Part shown: positions 11,900 through 24,494 of the stretch, piece by piece
Position numbering within the stretch: the first letter of the stretch is position 1
Layout: each line of letters starts with the position of its first letter
Origin: Xiphydria camelus
Lineage: Eukaryota; Arthropoda; Insecta; Hymenoptera; Xiphydriidae
DNA length: 64,000 bases
Direction of reading: 5' to 3'
NCBI GenBank assembly: GCA_963678675.1
Contig: OY783198.1
Coordinates: 22,554,684 to 22,618,683, forward strand
Made by a program: the position numbers and the translations under genes
The notes under the pieces: model-generated
What the model saw: only the letters and a program-made list of their open reading frames with translations
The model's database searches: none
Told to the model about the DNA's origin: nothing

Positions 11900-12567
11900 T
11901 CCGGGGTTAAAAAAAAATGAAAAACGGTATAGTCACGCTGTTTATTTCCGTTATTTGCCATTTCGCGAACAAGTATTTCAAATAAAAGTTGTTTGGTGTC
12001 GAGGAGGACATGTCATTGTGATATATGCGATAAAGTTTTGATAGCATGTGTTGTCAGCGAGGTATATGGGAGTCACCTCCATTTTTTCATCTGAAACTTA
12101 ATATTTTTATTCTCATACAAGTTATAGAGTTTATCGAGACTAACAAAAAACGTATGAGATGAAATATCCATCCATTAAATGGTTTTTGAGATATTTCCGC
12201 TCAATGTACAAGAGTGAGTTACGTTTTGCGCGACTAAGTTCTCAGCGCCCAGCGAAATTTGCTCTTGTACTTAGAGCGGAAACATTGTATCTCGCAAACC
12301 GTTCAACAGATGGATATTTCGTCTTATACGTTTCTCATTAGTCTCGATAAGCTCTATAATTTTTACGAGAATAAAATATTACGTTCCGTACGAAAAAAAA
12401 TGTAGATGACTCTCATACCTCGCAAACAATACGCGATATCAAAAATTTGTCGCATGTATCATAATATGTCCTCTTCGACACGAATCAACTTTCATTCGAA
12501 ATACTTGTTCGTGAAATGGCAAATAACGGAAATAAGCAGCGCGACTGTCCTGAGTGGAACACCCTGT
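11900..12567. mobile_element. about 650-bp palindromic element
   Basis: Long arms are inverted: AGTC(A/G)CGCTG(T/C)TTATTTCCG, then TTATTTGCCATTTC and CGAACAAGTATTTC on the left, with the complements at 12480-12555. Arm pairing continues to the centre (AACGTATGAGATGAAATATCC / GGATATTTCGTC). The right tip is GAACACCCTGT, like the tip of 7873-8089; the left tip is degraded, so the start is approximate. No transposase frame. Confidence 0.8.
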
Positions 12568-12737
12568 ACAGGCCTACCTCTGCCTCCGCAGGGAAGGGAA
12601 ACTGAAATCGAAAGGAGATGGAATCGAGGAGTCGCCTGAATGGAGACCAGATTGGAATCTCGTCCTTCGCGCCGACATGCGGGTGTTTCCTTCCCGCGAG
12701 CGTCGCGCGGTTTTTTTTAAATCGTCCTTGACCTATA

Positions 12738-12755
12738 CCCCCCCCCCCCCCCCCC
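12738..12755. repeat. poly-C run (18)
   Basis: An uninterrupted homopolymer of 18 C. The length may be imprecise in the assembly. Confidence 0.95.
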
Positions 12756-13455
12756 GCGTTATTTCCAAACGACAGATAACCAGAATAAACATTCTATTAT
12801 GTATTTCGAGTTAAACGTATACTTTGTCGGGATCGAATGAAAAGTGCGTGACTCCTCGCCGTTCCACCGAATATGGGTTCTGTTACTCCTTATCAGATCC
12901 GAGCTCCACTTCGTGTCATGACATACCTGAATTCGATAACATCAAACCCAATTTACAAGAGCGTGACGACCGAGAATTTCGCTCGGTCTCTCCACGCCTC
13001 CCTCGCCTTGCATAAGTATCGAACTCTACGAAAAAATATCTCCGGTCCGTGTAGATAAGCTTCCGTTCCGCGCGAATCAATTCTCGCAGATGCCTCCGCA
13101 ATATTGTACGGCGGCGATATTTCTCCCCGACCGCAAAACAGCCCCGACGTCATTGTCGTCAACCGCGTGACGAATTACGGGATCCCGAAATTAAGCTCTC
13201 TCGCCGCGATTCAGACGTCCCCCGTTTTCTCTCGCTTCTTTTTTTCGGGTGCGGTGTACGTTGATCGTTGAAGACGTGCAAAAAAATGGGTGGGCGCGGG
13301 AGGCGACGTCGAAATGAAATAACCGAGGCTGGCTCGGGATGGGCGAGCTGCTGGGGGCGGTACGTTTCACGGGTAATGAGTTACGAAGCAGACGGCTAGT
13401 CTGGTTCGTTCTGGCTGGCTGGCTGGCTGGGTGTAGCGGGAGGACTCGGGGGTGG

Positions 13456-13459
<4 letters not shown>

Positions 13460-13494
<35 letters not shown>
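13460..13494. repeat. (CT)n microsatellite
   Basis: A pure CT dinucleotide run of about 35 bp, shortly after a short (GGCT)n tract at 13411-13430. Confidence 0.95.
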
Positions 13495-13496
<2 letters not shown>

Positions 13497-15568
13497 GTTC
13501 GCGGTATAAATACGTCTGCGTAGGTATTTCCGGGGGTGGCGGAGCCGCGCGCTTCGATCCGACGGACCTACCCCGCGCCCGGTCTCTTCGCGCGCGATTT
13601 CGCGTATATCGCCGCGCCGCGATTTAGTTGCGTTGCGCGGGTGGGCGTCCCTTTGCGGTGTAACGTCGGTGGGCGACGCTAAAGGGTAGATCGCCCCCGC
13701 GAGCGAGCGTACACTTTGACGCATCCGTGCGATACACATGGTAATGAATTTACGCGCGCGGGAGTTCACCCGCATCGTCCTCCCGCGCGCTGACCGTGCC
13801 GGGCCGTGCCCCGCTCGGCTCTCTTTCCCTCTTCGCTCGCCGGGACGCGTTCTCCTCTTTCATTCGCGCGGAGTGCTCGCGTCGATACATTGTAGCTACG
13901 CGCGGCTCTCCGCGCGTCGTTTATTATTTATACGCGCCGAGCGGTGAAGCGCGAATACGGCTCATCGGGGGTCGAGGCGAGAGTGCGGCGATTTCGCGGC
14001 GGTTGTACTCGAATGTCGATGCCGGGGCGGCGGTTTATTTGCGGGCTCGCGGTAAAGTGCGCGGTTCTTTGGAAGGGTGATTGGACTTTTTTTTTTTCAA
14101 ATCGATTATTCAACCGATTTTGAGGGAGGGTGTACCGAGTGTGGATTTTCGAAACGTTCGACTAAAATGCATGGCGCCCGAAGACAGAGTGTTATACGGG
14201 AAATATCGTCCGCTTCGTTTAACCTCGAGCAGAGCGCGCCTCGTTTTTTTCGCGCGTGATTTCACGTCGGGCGCTGAGGATATAAAGAGCGCTGCAGCGG
14301 TGGAGGGACGGAATCCTCTCAACTTTCCGCTCCTCATCGCGCAGTATAAATTTGAATAACAAGCGAGTCGCGCGCGCCCGCGCGGTTGTCGTGCGAGATG
14401 CCAACTCGATCTTCTCTCTTTGGCGCTTCACCGCGAGACTCTCTCGTGTTTATTTTCTCGCTGTACCGTCGTCATGAATATGACCCGGTTGATTTATGAC
14501 TCCGACAATCCGTTCGAAAACTCTGCGGCGGAAAAAGTCGTTCTTTTTCGGAATTTATCGATAGGCCTCGAATTTCTTTCTCCTTCTCGTCGGTAAAATT
14601 CAGTCCGACTTTTCGACGTCGTCACGTGTCGCCGTCATTTGTCGTACGAGCGGTGGAATCGTCGATGCTGGTACTACTCCAGTTTCGCAAGTAGACTCGA
14701 AAGTTGATATTTCTTTTACGGTTTCTTCGAGAAATTACGCGACGGTCTACAAAGTTTCTTCACTGGCTTTATCGAGGCCACCTACATACGTGTATCTACC
14801 GTTCAACGGCAGGGGTGGCGCGGGACCGCCGCGTATATAGAAAGATTCCAAGTGTCCTCTTCGCATCTGGCGTAAGGTCGCGGCTCGTCGTAAGAGCGGA
14901 AGGCGATGTAGGGCGCGACGCGGGGAAAGAACAGGCTCCTTGCAAATGGAAACGCGTTCTCGTCCCGAGGCGGTTCGTCCTTGACCAGAGGCCGGCGGAT
15001 GTGTATTCCCCTTTAGATTTCACCGCGCCTCGCTCTGCGTTGTCGACGCTGCAACCGCGACAATTGGTTCGCCGCGGCCGACGTGGATTACGGGGGAGTC
15101 GTCGGTGGCGCAGTCTCTCGCCGGGGGATGCATTTCTTGCCGTTAATGCGACTCATCGTTCCTCCTCGCGGCTGATTCTACTCGTTCCCGTCGGAGAGTC
15201 GTTCGAACTACTTGATGCCACTTTATATTCCCTCTCTTCTTCGCTCTATCAATCATTCCGCATTTTCTTTATTTTTCCTCGCTGCTCTCTTCTGTCGTCT
15301 CGACTACCACCGCGTTTTCTTCTGTACTTTTCGCAATTTCCTCCTTCGTTCTCGAGGATCTTCTCGATTTTTCTTACCCAGAATGTGGATACGAAACTTC
15401 ATTCACATCGCGGTAAGTATGTTTTAACGCTTCGATTCCAGCTTCTAGTCTACGAGGGGATGGATTCGGTCGACGACGATATATGGCACAGAGGGCGTTC
15501 CAATTTCGTCCCCCTTCCCTTGTCGCGAATTTTCATCCGTTCCGGAAAATCATTGAGATCGATTACAT

Positions 15569-15796
15569 ACACGGAGAAAACAAATTTACTTGCTCGAAAT
15601 AAACGTGCCTTTGGATAGTCCCCAAGAGCGTATTTATTCGATTTAAATGAATATCGGTTGAACGCAAATATTAGATTATTGAATTAATTAGATGTTATTT
15701 GAATCAAATCGATATTCATTTAAATCGAATAAATACTCTCTTGGGACTTATCCAAAGGCACGTTTACTTCGATCAAGTACATTTTTTTCTCAGTGT
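15569..15796. mobile_element. 228-bp MITE, ACAC(T/G)GAGAAAA ends
   Basis: Arms of about 95 bp are inverted: ACACGGAGAAAACAAATTTA / ACACTGAGAAAAAAATGTAC, then AAACGTGCCTTTGGATA and TATTTATTCGATTTAAATGA. The flanks show ACAT on both sides as a possible 4-bp target duplication. Internally nearly a perfect hairpin. No coding capacity. Confidence 0.88.
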
Positions 15797-18441
15797 ACAT
15801 TTACGGGCTTTACGGCATCGACGTGGCACATCGCCAATGAACGGAAATGACGACGCTCTCTCTCGCAATTCTTACATCTCGCGAAATTCGCGTTCGGACA
15901 TAGCAGTTGCGTCGGCGACCGCGATCAAAATCCCGTCTCTCTCTCAATTATTCGATATTTACGTGAAATCCTCATTTTTTTGCCTACTTAAAAAACGAAT
16001 GCGGATTCGAGCGAAAGAAATTGTTGCCCGGTGCAAAAGTGAAAGGAGGCGGAGAAAGGAGATGCCGAGAATGCAGTGTAGCGGAAAACGACGTCCTCGA
16101 GCCTCTGGCAAAGAATGTAGACGTCGAACGCGACACCGCGCGCCACGCCGCAACCCTTTGCCGGCATCCGAGGTGAACCTTCCCCCGCGACTCGACTCTT
16201 TCTTCCCTGCGCTCTTCGCCTCCTTTCATCTTTTCCGCACGCGGAGCGACGCCACGCGGCTACACCGGGTCAAATCTGCGGACGAACACGCGTCGCCCGA
16301 ATTATATTTTCACTTTTCCGACGAAAACGACAGCGTTTAGCCGAAACTGTCTGGCCGCGGCTAAGAGCAATTTCCGGGAATACAAGCGCGTGCCATCGCC
16401 GTGCAGTCGCGGTTTGCAGCGAGGCGCGCGGAGATGCGCACCGTCGCCGCACGTTGGGCGCTGCGGCGCGCAGCGTCGAAGGCGTCTGCTGAGCTTAACG
16501 CGCATTTCACATGCGCAACGGAGCGACGAGGCCCGTTCTCCCTGCAAGATACGGGAGTAAGCGTGGCGAGTGATGCAGCGCACGTAGGTTTTAAAATGGA
16601 AAGGAGGCGACGCACGGACGACGAGACGACGTACGACCTCCTCTTTTCCGCCAGCCCCTCTCCACCTCGTCCTTTATACATTCCCTCCGTCGGTCGCTGC
16701 TCCGCGCTTTATTTCGTTTATTCGCTCGCTCGTAGGTGTTTTACAGAAATCGCCGCGATGACGCTTTTCGTCGTCGCGAATTCGCAATTTTAATTGCCCC
16801 TGCGGATTTAGGGGTGAACCGCCGCGGTTAGGTACGTGGCAATTAAACGTCGCTGAAATATTTTTAAGTGCAGTGGCACAGCGATTCCCGTTATCGGGAT
16901 TACGATAAAACTGTGATTTTAACGATGACTCGTGTAGTTAATTTACATCAATTTGCGATAATTATCGCTGCTAAAAATATTCGCTCGGCGCTAACGACGG
17001 AAACATTTTTTTCGACGATGTGAACTATCCGCCATCTTTGACCTTGCCTGCGATATTTTATATTCTTGCTTCGACAACGATTTTACTTATCTCCGTCCAA
17101 CGCGAGATATCAACGAAAGCTCGAACTGACGCCGCGTTTCCCGATTCCCTCGTCGTCGCCTTCGCACGCGCGTTCCCTGCCGATTTTCCCGCTCGGCGGA
17201 GGCACTTTTTCAGTCGCCGCCACCTCCCTCTCGCTCTTCCTCTCCCTCCGCGTACATTCCACGGCTCCCAATTCGCCGGGAGGTTTAAACGCGAAATTCC
17301 CGAGGGGTATTGTGCGCCCTCGCCTTCCCCCGCTCCGGGTCAGGCTAAAGCGCTAATTAAGGTTTCACTCGGGCCGCTTTTCGAGCGCGGGCGCGCGTTG
17401 GGCGTGTGTCGTATCGGACCGGAAATTTTGCCATGCCGAATTCCGCATCGAGACACGCGTTTAACCTAACGACGACGACGACGACGCGGGGCGTCCGCTT
17501 GATTAATTATCGCGTCGCGTCGGCAGCGAGCGCGCGTCTTTTTGCGACGCCTCTCCGCGAACAGCGTCGAACCTGCTCCGGGAATCCACAGGAAATCTTT
17601 TCGGAATCGATCGCGCGTCGCTTCAGCTGCCGATAAGAGCGGAATTTCGCAGTATATTGCTTTCCTTGCTCCTCAGAGAGAATAAGAGAGAGATAGCGAG
17701 GCGACAGTGTGCAAAATTTGCGATGATGACGGTTCTCTAATCTAATTCAATTCGGTCTGATCTAATCTAATCGAATCACACGCGCCCGTGAATTTAATCG
17801 ATCATATATCTCTGACGTAAAAGGCGATAATTTGTGTCGAGCTGAAAAACCGGTTTGCGTGTACCAAGCGACAGCCGGGCTCGTGCTGCGCGCTCCGTAT
17901 AATCGTGAGCGAAGGAAAAACGGATGAGGAGGTAACGAAGTGGGGGGGAAGAATCAAGAAATATTAGTACACGTATTTAAGACTGTAAATTCTTCCCCGT
18001 CCATTTGCTTCGTGTGTATTTGCTTCTTCTCGCAGTATACAGGACATCCGAACTATTTTCACTCTCCTTCACGAAACATGAAATCGACTCTCGTCCATTG
18101 CGTCTCATCTCCGCAATCGAACATTTCTCCTGCACGAAATTCGGGCACGGCGCGCTTCGCCGTTTTATTTGGCGGTCAGAGTCTCAGTAGTAGCGGCCGT
18201 CCCGGGTCAGGCGAACAGGAAAGACTGCGCGTGCGAGGGACGCGTGCAAGCGCAGCGAGAGCGACGGAGACGACTGCTGCCGTGCTATAGCGGTAGGGGA
18301 TAAGGAGTAAAAGAGTGGGGGAAGCCGTCGCGCTCAATCGTACAATGACTGGATACCAACGGAGTCGCCTCGCTCCCTCTTTTTTCCCACTCTCTCTTTC
18401 CCTCTCGCGCGCTGATGCAAGAAGGAGGCGCGCAAGGGGAG

Positions 18442-18444
<3 letters not shown>

Positions 18445-18475
<31 letters not shown>
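18445..18475. repeat. (GA)n microsatellite
   Basis: A pure AG/GA dinucleotide run of about 31 bp. Confidence 0.95.
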
Positions 18476-18477
<2 letters not shown>

Positions 18478-19760
18478 GCACGAGCGCCGACGTGCCGCGA
18501 CTCACGCAACCTCGAGCGAGAACGTCTACCTGCTCTATTGAAATTGCCGCGGCCCTCTTTCTCTCCGTTTCGTTTGAGAACGCGCATCGGCCTCGACTCG
18601 CGCCCGGCGGCGCGACCGGAAGCCCGGCACGCAACGGCGAAACTCCGATCCGGTCCTTATATACACCCACTTAGCGTGCATTGTACCGTCGTTCGCGCAA
18701 AACCGGAAGCACATCCGCGCGTCGCGGCAGCTCTCGCTCGTGTCTTTCCCGTATCGAGGGAGGGCTATTCCCCGTGCTCGTGCGCGGAACAGGCGATGGC
18801 ACCCTCGTGACGATATTTCGGCCATCGTCCCTCTCGCCTCGCCGCGTTGTACACGGGTACACGCGCGGTTGTGTACCTATATCCTCGCTTCGCGCGGTCG
18901 CATCAGTTCCCTCGCCCCTTCTGGCTCGCCGTTCGGCCTCGACGCTATTTTTCTTCCGGTTGCAAAGAGATTGCCGCTACCCTCCCCCGCTCTCGGCGAT
19001 CGAATCGTGCGCGCCCTCCTCCATATTTTGTCCGAACCGTCGAGACTCGACGTTCTCGTGCACGTCATCGCGCGCGGCCCTCAATTCAATTTGGCACGCG
19101 TCAAATTCGGGGGAGGGACAGCGCGCGCGCGCTACGTCGAGGACTCGCAAAGTTGTCGTGTTTTTTGAAATACGTGTTGAGCGGATCGTCGAAGGTTTAT
19201 TTAGCGATGTTTGGCTTGAAAGTCGTATGTGACACAGGAAATACAAACAAAACTGTGATATATCAGTAGCGAGTTATCCGGTTTGTTCACTCGAGAAAAT
19301 CGTCGCAGATTTTCTCCCGCGATGTGGAAAGTCGACGATACCGCTCTCCACGAATAGCCATTTCCACACAGTTTGCGCGCTCGGAAAAGTAATCCGACGG
19401 AACTTTCCGGTTACGTCCTACTTTACTCGCGCGGCTCTCCAGACGAAAGCCGATTCGGATCGTCTCGTCGCTTAAATCACGGACTCTCTCCCGTCCCTTT
19501 TCTTTTTATTTCTCATTTCTTCTTTGACTTTGCCGAAGAATTGATTTCGGGCGTTCGTCGTGTCGCCGTCGAGTGCAGGATATGCCTGTGGATATACATA
19601 TATAACTATGTATATATATACCGTTGGATCCACAAGGACGAAAAGGACGCGAGCGGAGTGGGGGACAACTTTAAATCCTGCCCTCCTTTTTTTCTCTCCG
19701 CCCGCAAATGTGGCTGCGGCAGCCGCAGGAGTCGACCGCGAAGGAGGTGAAGGGGCGGGG

Positions 19761-19819
19761 TAGTAGTAGTAGTAGTCGGTAGTAGTAGTAGTAGGAAGAG
19801 GAGAAGGAGGAGGAGGAGG
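19761..19819. repeat. (TAG)n then (GGA)n trinucleotide repeats
   Basis: Two blocks of TAG units separated by TCGG, directly followed by GGA units. Non-coding. Confidence 0.9.
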
Positions 19820-21837
19820 TCGAGACGGCGGATTTTTCCGAGGAATTTTATCTCCCTCCCGCCGCGGTACAGCGACTGCAGGCTCCGCGGTATCAAAGAG
19901 GGCACGCGAAAGAGGTACTCGCGCCGAAATCTTTCGAGCAAGAAGTCTCCCCTCCTCCCCCTCGCTCTCTCGGCGGAGAGATCAAGCGGCCGCGTTTTTG
20001 CCGCGCTTGCAGTAAGCCGCGACTTCTTTGCCTCCCCCCTCCGCACGCCGTAGGAGCAATCTTTAGATGTGCACTCGCGCCGCACACGCACGAACGTCGC
20101 CCGTATAACGCTTGCCAACGCGGGCGAACAACGCCCCCGCGCGCTTTTATCTTCCTCCGCCCCGCCGCTGTTCATCGCGGCGCGGCGCTGCTGCGTCCGG
20201 GCAAGCCGAAAAGTAAAATATCGCCTTCCTCTTTTTCGGCCACTCTTTCGTTACATATCGCGTATCTATATCTGGCCGCGATCGAGGGAGCGCTCCGGCG
20301 TTCCGGGTAATGTAAGCATCGTGCGATTTTGGCGTCGCCTGGGTCATTTCCTTTTCGTTTCAAAGGGGAAGTTGGTTTTTTGTGCCGGATTTGCTCGACT
20401 GTTTCTGCGGATTTTTGCGCGTACGTTGTTGCGTGTCTTTCCGAATGTAATGTTTCGCGAAATTTGACATCGCAGTTAGCGAGACATGCATTTAGGGAGT
20501 CCAGAAAATTGTCGAAATGAGAGCATAATTATCCAATGCTCCCTCTTCCCCCACGAAATTGTTTGACACGTAAACCCTTTGTCGCCTCGTCTTGTCGGGC
20601 CAAATACGAATAGCATAGCCTAGCCGCACACCCGCGCCGTGTGCACCGACTTACCGGCGAGCGCCTGCTGATCACCCCGCGCGCCGACTCCCACACGAGA
20701 GAAAGAGCAACCGCACGCCTCGGATCCATTCACGCGATCGCCGCCGGTACAGTGGAGCAGTGGGTAGGCGAATAGATTCCATTACGAGTAACAATCTACG
20801 CACAGAGTGCACTCGCGCCTGTAGTGCGAGTCGCCTTTGGTATCACGCGAAGCGCGCGCATCAGGGGGAAAATCAGAGACGAACGTACGATACATTGTAT
20901 CGATTCCTGGATCGCATTCCCCGGCAAGTGCAACCAAAAAAAAAGCAAAAATAAACAAGCGAGAAAGAGAGGACCGCGTAAAAAGGTTTCCCACGCTTCC
21001 GCGACTTCCACCGGGACATAACGGGGAGGAGCAGCGGTTGCGCGCCGCGCGCTCAAGCGCTCCGCGTGCTGGAGTTCAACGAGCGCGCGTTTGGGACCGC
21101 CGTTGCTACAATGTATCCCCGCAGTCGAGGCCCGCCGTGTAGTAGCGGCGAGCGCAACTAACGTCTTTACTGTTAACCCCGGGTTACAGGTACGCGAGAA
21201 CGCTACGCGCAACCACGTGTACATTCTCTCGTAACTGCCTGATGCGACCGCGAATAAAGGTCCACGTTCACGCGCACCCGCGTCGCTTTCGCTTTTTATC
21301 GCTCTGCGTTCTCCACGTCGAATTACGTATACCTACTTGCTCGCGTCTCCTCGTTAGCGGAATTTCGTCTTTTACAGGCCGAGTGACTGTGACGCGTCGA
21401 GGCCCGGTTCTCTTTTGTCCCTCTCGTTCTCTCTCCGCGAGGTGCGCGAACGCGTGGAAAATTTCCACGTTCGGCTCTGCGTGGCAAAATGCTAATGCCC
21501 GCTTCCCCGTAATGGGATCTCCGTCTCGGTCGGGGCACGCCGCCGTTGTGCGCGTTCCGCGCTGAAATAAGTTCTCGTAAGCATTGTCGCGCGTGCTCTT
21601 ATAGAGGCGAATATGTTGCGCGATGAAAGAAACAATTTCACGGAAGCTATTAAATTTCGATTAGCTTCACTCGGAGTATTCAATTATCTACATCTCGCGC
21701 TCAGTAATTGAATTCGCGTCGTCGGCGCGTTCGATCGATTTCCCCGTGCAATTGATACACAACCACCGCCGGATTTTACAAACGGCCTGACGAGTTCTCG
21801 TTGTCATGCCTGTATGCGCGACCCGTGCGCGATAAGT

Positions 21838-22172
21838 ATACCGTATGTCCCAGGAGAATTCGAGCAAGTGTCGATACCTATGGCCGATAACTTGAAATTT
21901 GACTTCGGCAGTGTTTGCCGACGGTCGAGTCTTTAGAAGAGTGCGCTACGTGGGGCGAAAAGTGCGAACGTCTGATTTTCCGATAGCTGTCAATTCGGGA
22001 AATCAGACGTTTGACACTTTTCGCTCTCACGCAGCACACACAGCGCACTCTTCTCAAGCCAACTCTTAACCATCAAATTCTCGACCGTCGGCAAACACTA
22101 CCGAAGTCAAATTTCAAGTTATCGCCCATAGGTATCGGCACCTTGCTCGAATTCTCCTGGGACATACGGTAT
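21838..22172. mobile_element. 335-bp MITE with about 110-bp inverted arms, ATACCGTATGTCCCAGG ends
   Basis: The left arm ATACCGTATGTCCCAGGAGA and its complement at the right end pair through GAATTCGAGCAAG, GATACCTATGG, CGATAACTTGAAATTTGACTT and GTTTGCCGACGGTCGAG. A second inverted pair (AAATCAGACGTT / AACGTCTGATTT) sits in the centre. Arm identity is high, so the copy looks fairly young. A flanking TA would fit a Tc1/mariner-like origin, but this is not proven. Confidence 0.9.
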
Positions 22173-22966
22173 TGTCGATCGCCCTGACCCGGCGCCACGC
22201 TGCGACCAGCGGCTACATGGCAGCGGAGCGGTTCCAGTGTGGCCTGCCCACCTGCACGCGCGGAGCGCTCTTTCGCAATTTTGCGCGCGCGCCGCGAGAC
22301 GAGTGCCTCGCCCGCAAGGGGAGAAGTGGGTGGAAAATCCTCATCGCGTCCGAAAGCGGCGAACGGCAACGACACGCGTACGAATGATACGTACTGCAGC
22401 GCGAAGCCCCCGGGGCGACTCACGTGTTCGCGATTCGATCGCACGTTACGGAGTCGCGGGAGTCCTCGACGCGTTCGTTATACGGAGGCGTTTTCTCGCG
22501 GGCTCGATTATGAGTCACGCGCGGCCCGACGACGGCATTCCGGCGTTCCCGGCGCGCGTTGTCGTCTGCGGTCGCATTGGCGCGGCGGACAATCGCGCGA
22601 CTGTTGCCGCCTGGGAAAATTCAATTGTCCGTTCTCCCACGAGGACGCCTCCCTCCCGGGAGTTCGCTCGATATTTCGACGATTTTGCGAGTTTGTCTTA
22701 CGGCGAGAAAAAGTAGTTTGTTCTCCGTAGACGCGTATACGAGTGGACATTCCCGCTCCGTCGATGTCGCCTTTTCTCGAACGTACGATGCCGCGGGAGA
22801 GCGCGGGCATAATATGGAAACCCAAGGATACGTGGAGAGGGAGAACGACGGGGCTATTTTGCTCCCCATTGTCGCGCGTAGGGCGTGCGTTGAGGATAAC
22901 AGACGATAAGGCGAGACCAGCCCGCGTATGCAAGCGCGCTACCGACTAGTTTACGCGCTGCCGGGA

Positions 22967-22979
22967 GGGGGGGGGGGGG
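22967..22979. repeat. poly-G run (13)
   Basis: Homopolymer on the + strand. Confidence 0.95.
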
Positions 22980-23924
22980 TGAACCGCCTTAGTTTCGGGC
23001 GCGTGACGAGCGACCGTTTCGGCTCTCGTCTCGTTGGGAGGGAACCTCGTTGCGCGTGCGATAGGACTATATATTCCCCTCTTTCATCTCCGAGTTACAC
23101 TCTTCGTGTCTCTCGCTCTCTCCCTTTCACACTCGCGGACGGCGCTGGCATCGCGCGCGGTGCTTCTCCTTCGCCGCCCGTCCGTTTTTCCGCTCGCGTG
23201 ATTCATTCTTTTCGGGGCCGGCGGGGGCGTGCGCCGGGAATATAGGCTGAAGCTCGGAACGTGGCTGTGTGTTGGTACTTACGGCTAAATTTGTTTGCAC
23301 CGCGCGTACCCGCCCGAAGTATTCGCGTGCGTGGTCCGCGGTGCGATGACGTTCTCGCTGACGATGCGCGAGAGTGGCGTCGGCCGCGCGTAATTTGGCT
23401 CGAAATTTTGTCTGCCTTTATCTCGCGGATCTGTTGACGCACGGCAGCCGTTGCGCAACGAACGGCGATGCACTCGAGTCGATAGGTAATCGTCGCCTTG
23501 AATGGAATAAAATATTTCTTTCGATTGACTCTTTCCAGTTCGTAATTACTACGTAGGAATAATCGCATAATTTTCTGGTTAATTTTTTTTTTGATCGACC
23601 CAATTTTTTTTATCGTCGAATAACCGCAGATGAATTACCGATTATCTCGGCAAATGCCATAAATATCTATAGACTGTTGCGATTCACGTCGATCTCTTCC
23701 CCCATCCTAATCTAATTATATATTACGTACCAGCGGATCGGAGCGATTCTCCATCGCGCGTTACCCCGATAAAACGCGAAGACGAGGTAAATCCGACTTC
23801 CCCCCGGCAGCCGAGAAATCTCACAAATTTGTCCTTACACCTCTCTCCCGCCATCTCCCTTCCCCCTCGATACCTCGCGAATCTCGAGCGACACGTATCA
23901 AGCGTGATCCTTTTCTCGTTGCAG

Positions 23925-24494
23925 GTGACCCCCAACTCGCAGGACCGCACCACCCAGCAGATACAGTCGAAACTGGGCAACTACTCGCTGGTCAAGCACT
24001 ACATGCTGGACGAGCCGAAGCGACTGATCGGGATCGACGGTGCCCTCTCGAGCCCAACACCGGCCGCCGGTTCCTCCGCCCTCAGGTCCGGCTCGAGCGC
24101 CAGCGTTTCGAGCTCGAGGTGCTCGCCCTCCTCGCAGGAGTTCAAGAAACCGGGCGGAGGAGGCGGTCCACGATCGACCGGCGGCTCCGGTAGCCACGGC
24201 TCGCAGCGCGGCGGTTTCGTCAAACCTGCCGACGGCAAGCCACCCTACGGCGGCAGGGGCGGCTACCCCGGGCAGCCGGTCAAGCACGGCGGAAGTAGCA
24301 ACGACCACCGTAGCCACGGTCTACTTCCGGCCAAGGGTCCTCCGCCGAACTCTTCGTCCGCCTCGTCCAATTCAACCTCCTCCTCCTCCTCCTCCTCCAA
24401 CGCGGCGGGCAGTGTCGTCGGTAACGCGGGCGCTAACGGCAACAGCAGGGTGCACAACGCGGGAGGTCGTCTGCCGAAAATATCTCTGGACAAC
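23925..24494 (+). CDS. lilli: lilli internal exon: N-terminal homology block plus Ser/Gly-rich linker
   Basis: This 190-codon internal exon belongs to an AF4/FMR2-family protein, a nuclear scaffold of the super elongation complex that recruits P-TEFb to RNA polymerase II. It opens with VTPNSQDRTTQQIQSKLGNY (residues 1-20), then SLVKHYMLDEPKRLIGID (21-38). LGNYSLVKHYM aligns with the LGNYEEVKEFL helix of human AFF proteins, part of the cyclin T1-binding region; DEPKRLIGI is typical of insect lilli. From about residue 40 the sequence is low complexity: Ser-rich, then Gly-rich, then a run of about seven serines from a (TCC)n tract near 24378-24400. It ends LPKISLDN. The acceptor is ttctcgttgcag and the donor is GTAAGT, phase 0 at both ends. 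The preceding exon, expected to end near an LFGEPYK-like motif, was not found. The family assignment is secure; the exact gene name is inferred. Confidence 0.93.

Larger units (their letters stand above)
1..23924 (+). other. upstream lilli intron or 5' flank; no recognised exon
   Basis: The exon at 23925 begins in phase 0 inside the protein, so at least one coding exon lies upstream; none with an RERRNQE-like or LFGEPYK-like motif was seen here. Long open frames on both strands (5640-6482 minus, 14704-15618 plus, 9689-10066 plus) are Arg/Ser-rich and unrecognised. Recognisable content is MITEs (1931-2259, 2787-3022, 7873-8089, 9281-9535, 10155-10378, 11001-11209, 11900-12567, 15569-15796, 21838-22172), an AT-rich stretch (4437-4860), microsatellites and a CRE palindrome at 4352. 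I see nothing specific in 1-1930, 5000-7300, 12800-15500, 16000-21800 and 22200-23900 beyond simple repeats. Confidence 0.7.

Noticed and set aside
14704..15618. 304-codon open frame on the plus strand
   Set aside because: No family resemblance, runs directly into the arm of the MITE at 15569, and contains no domain or conserved motif that I recognise.
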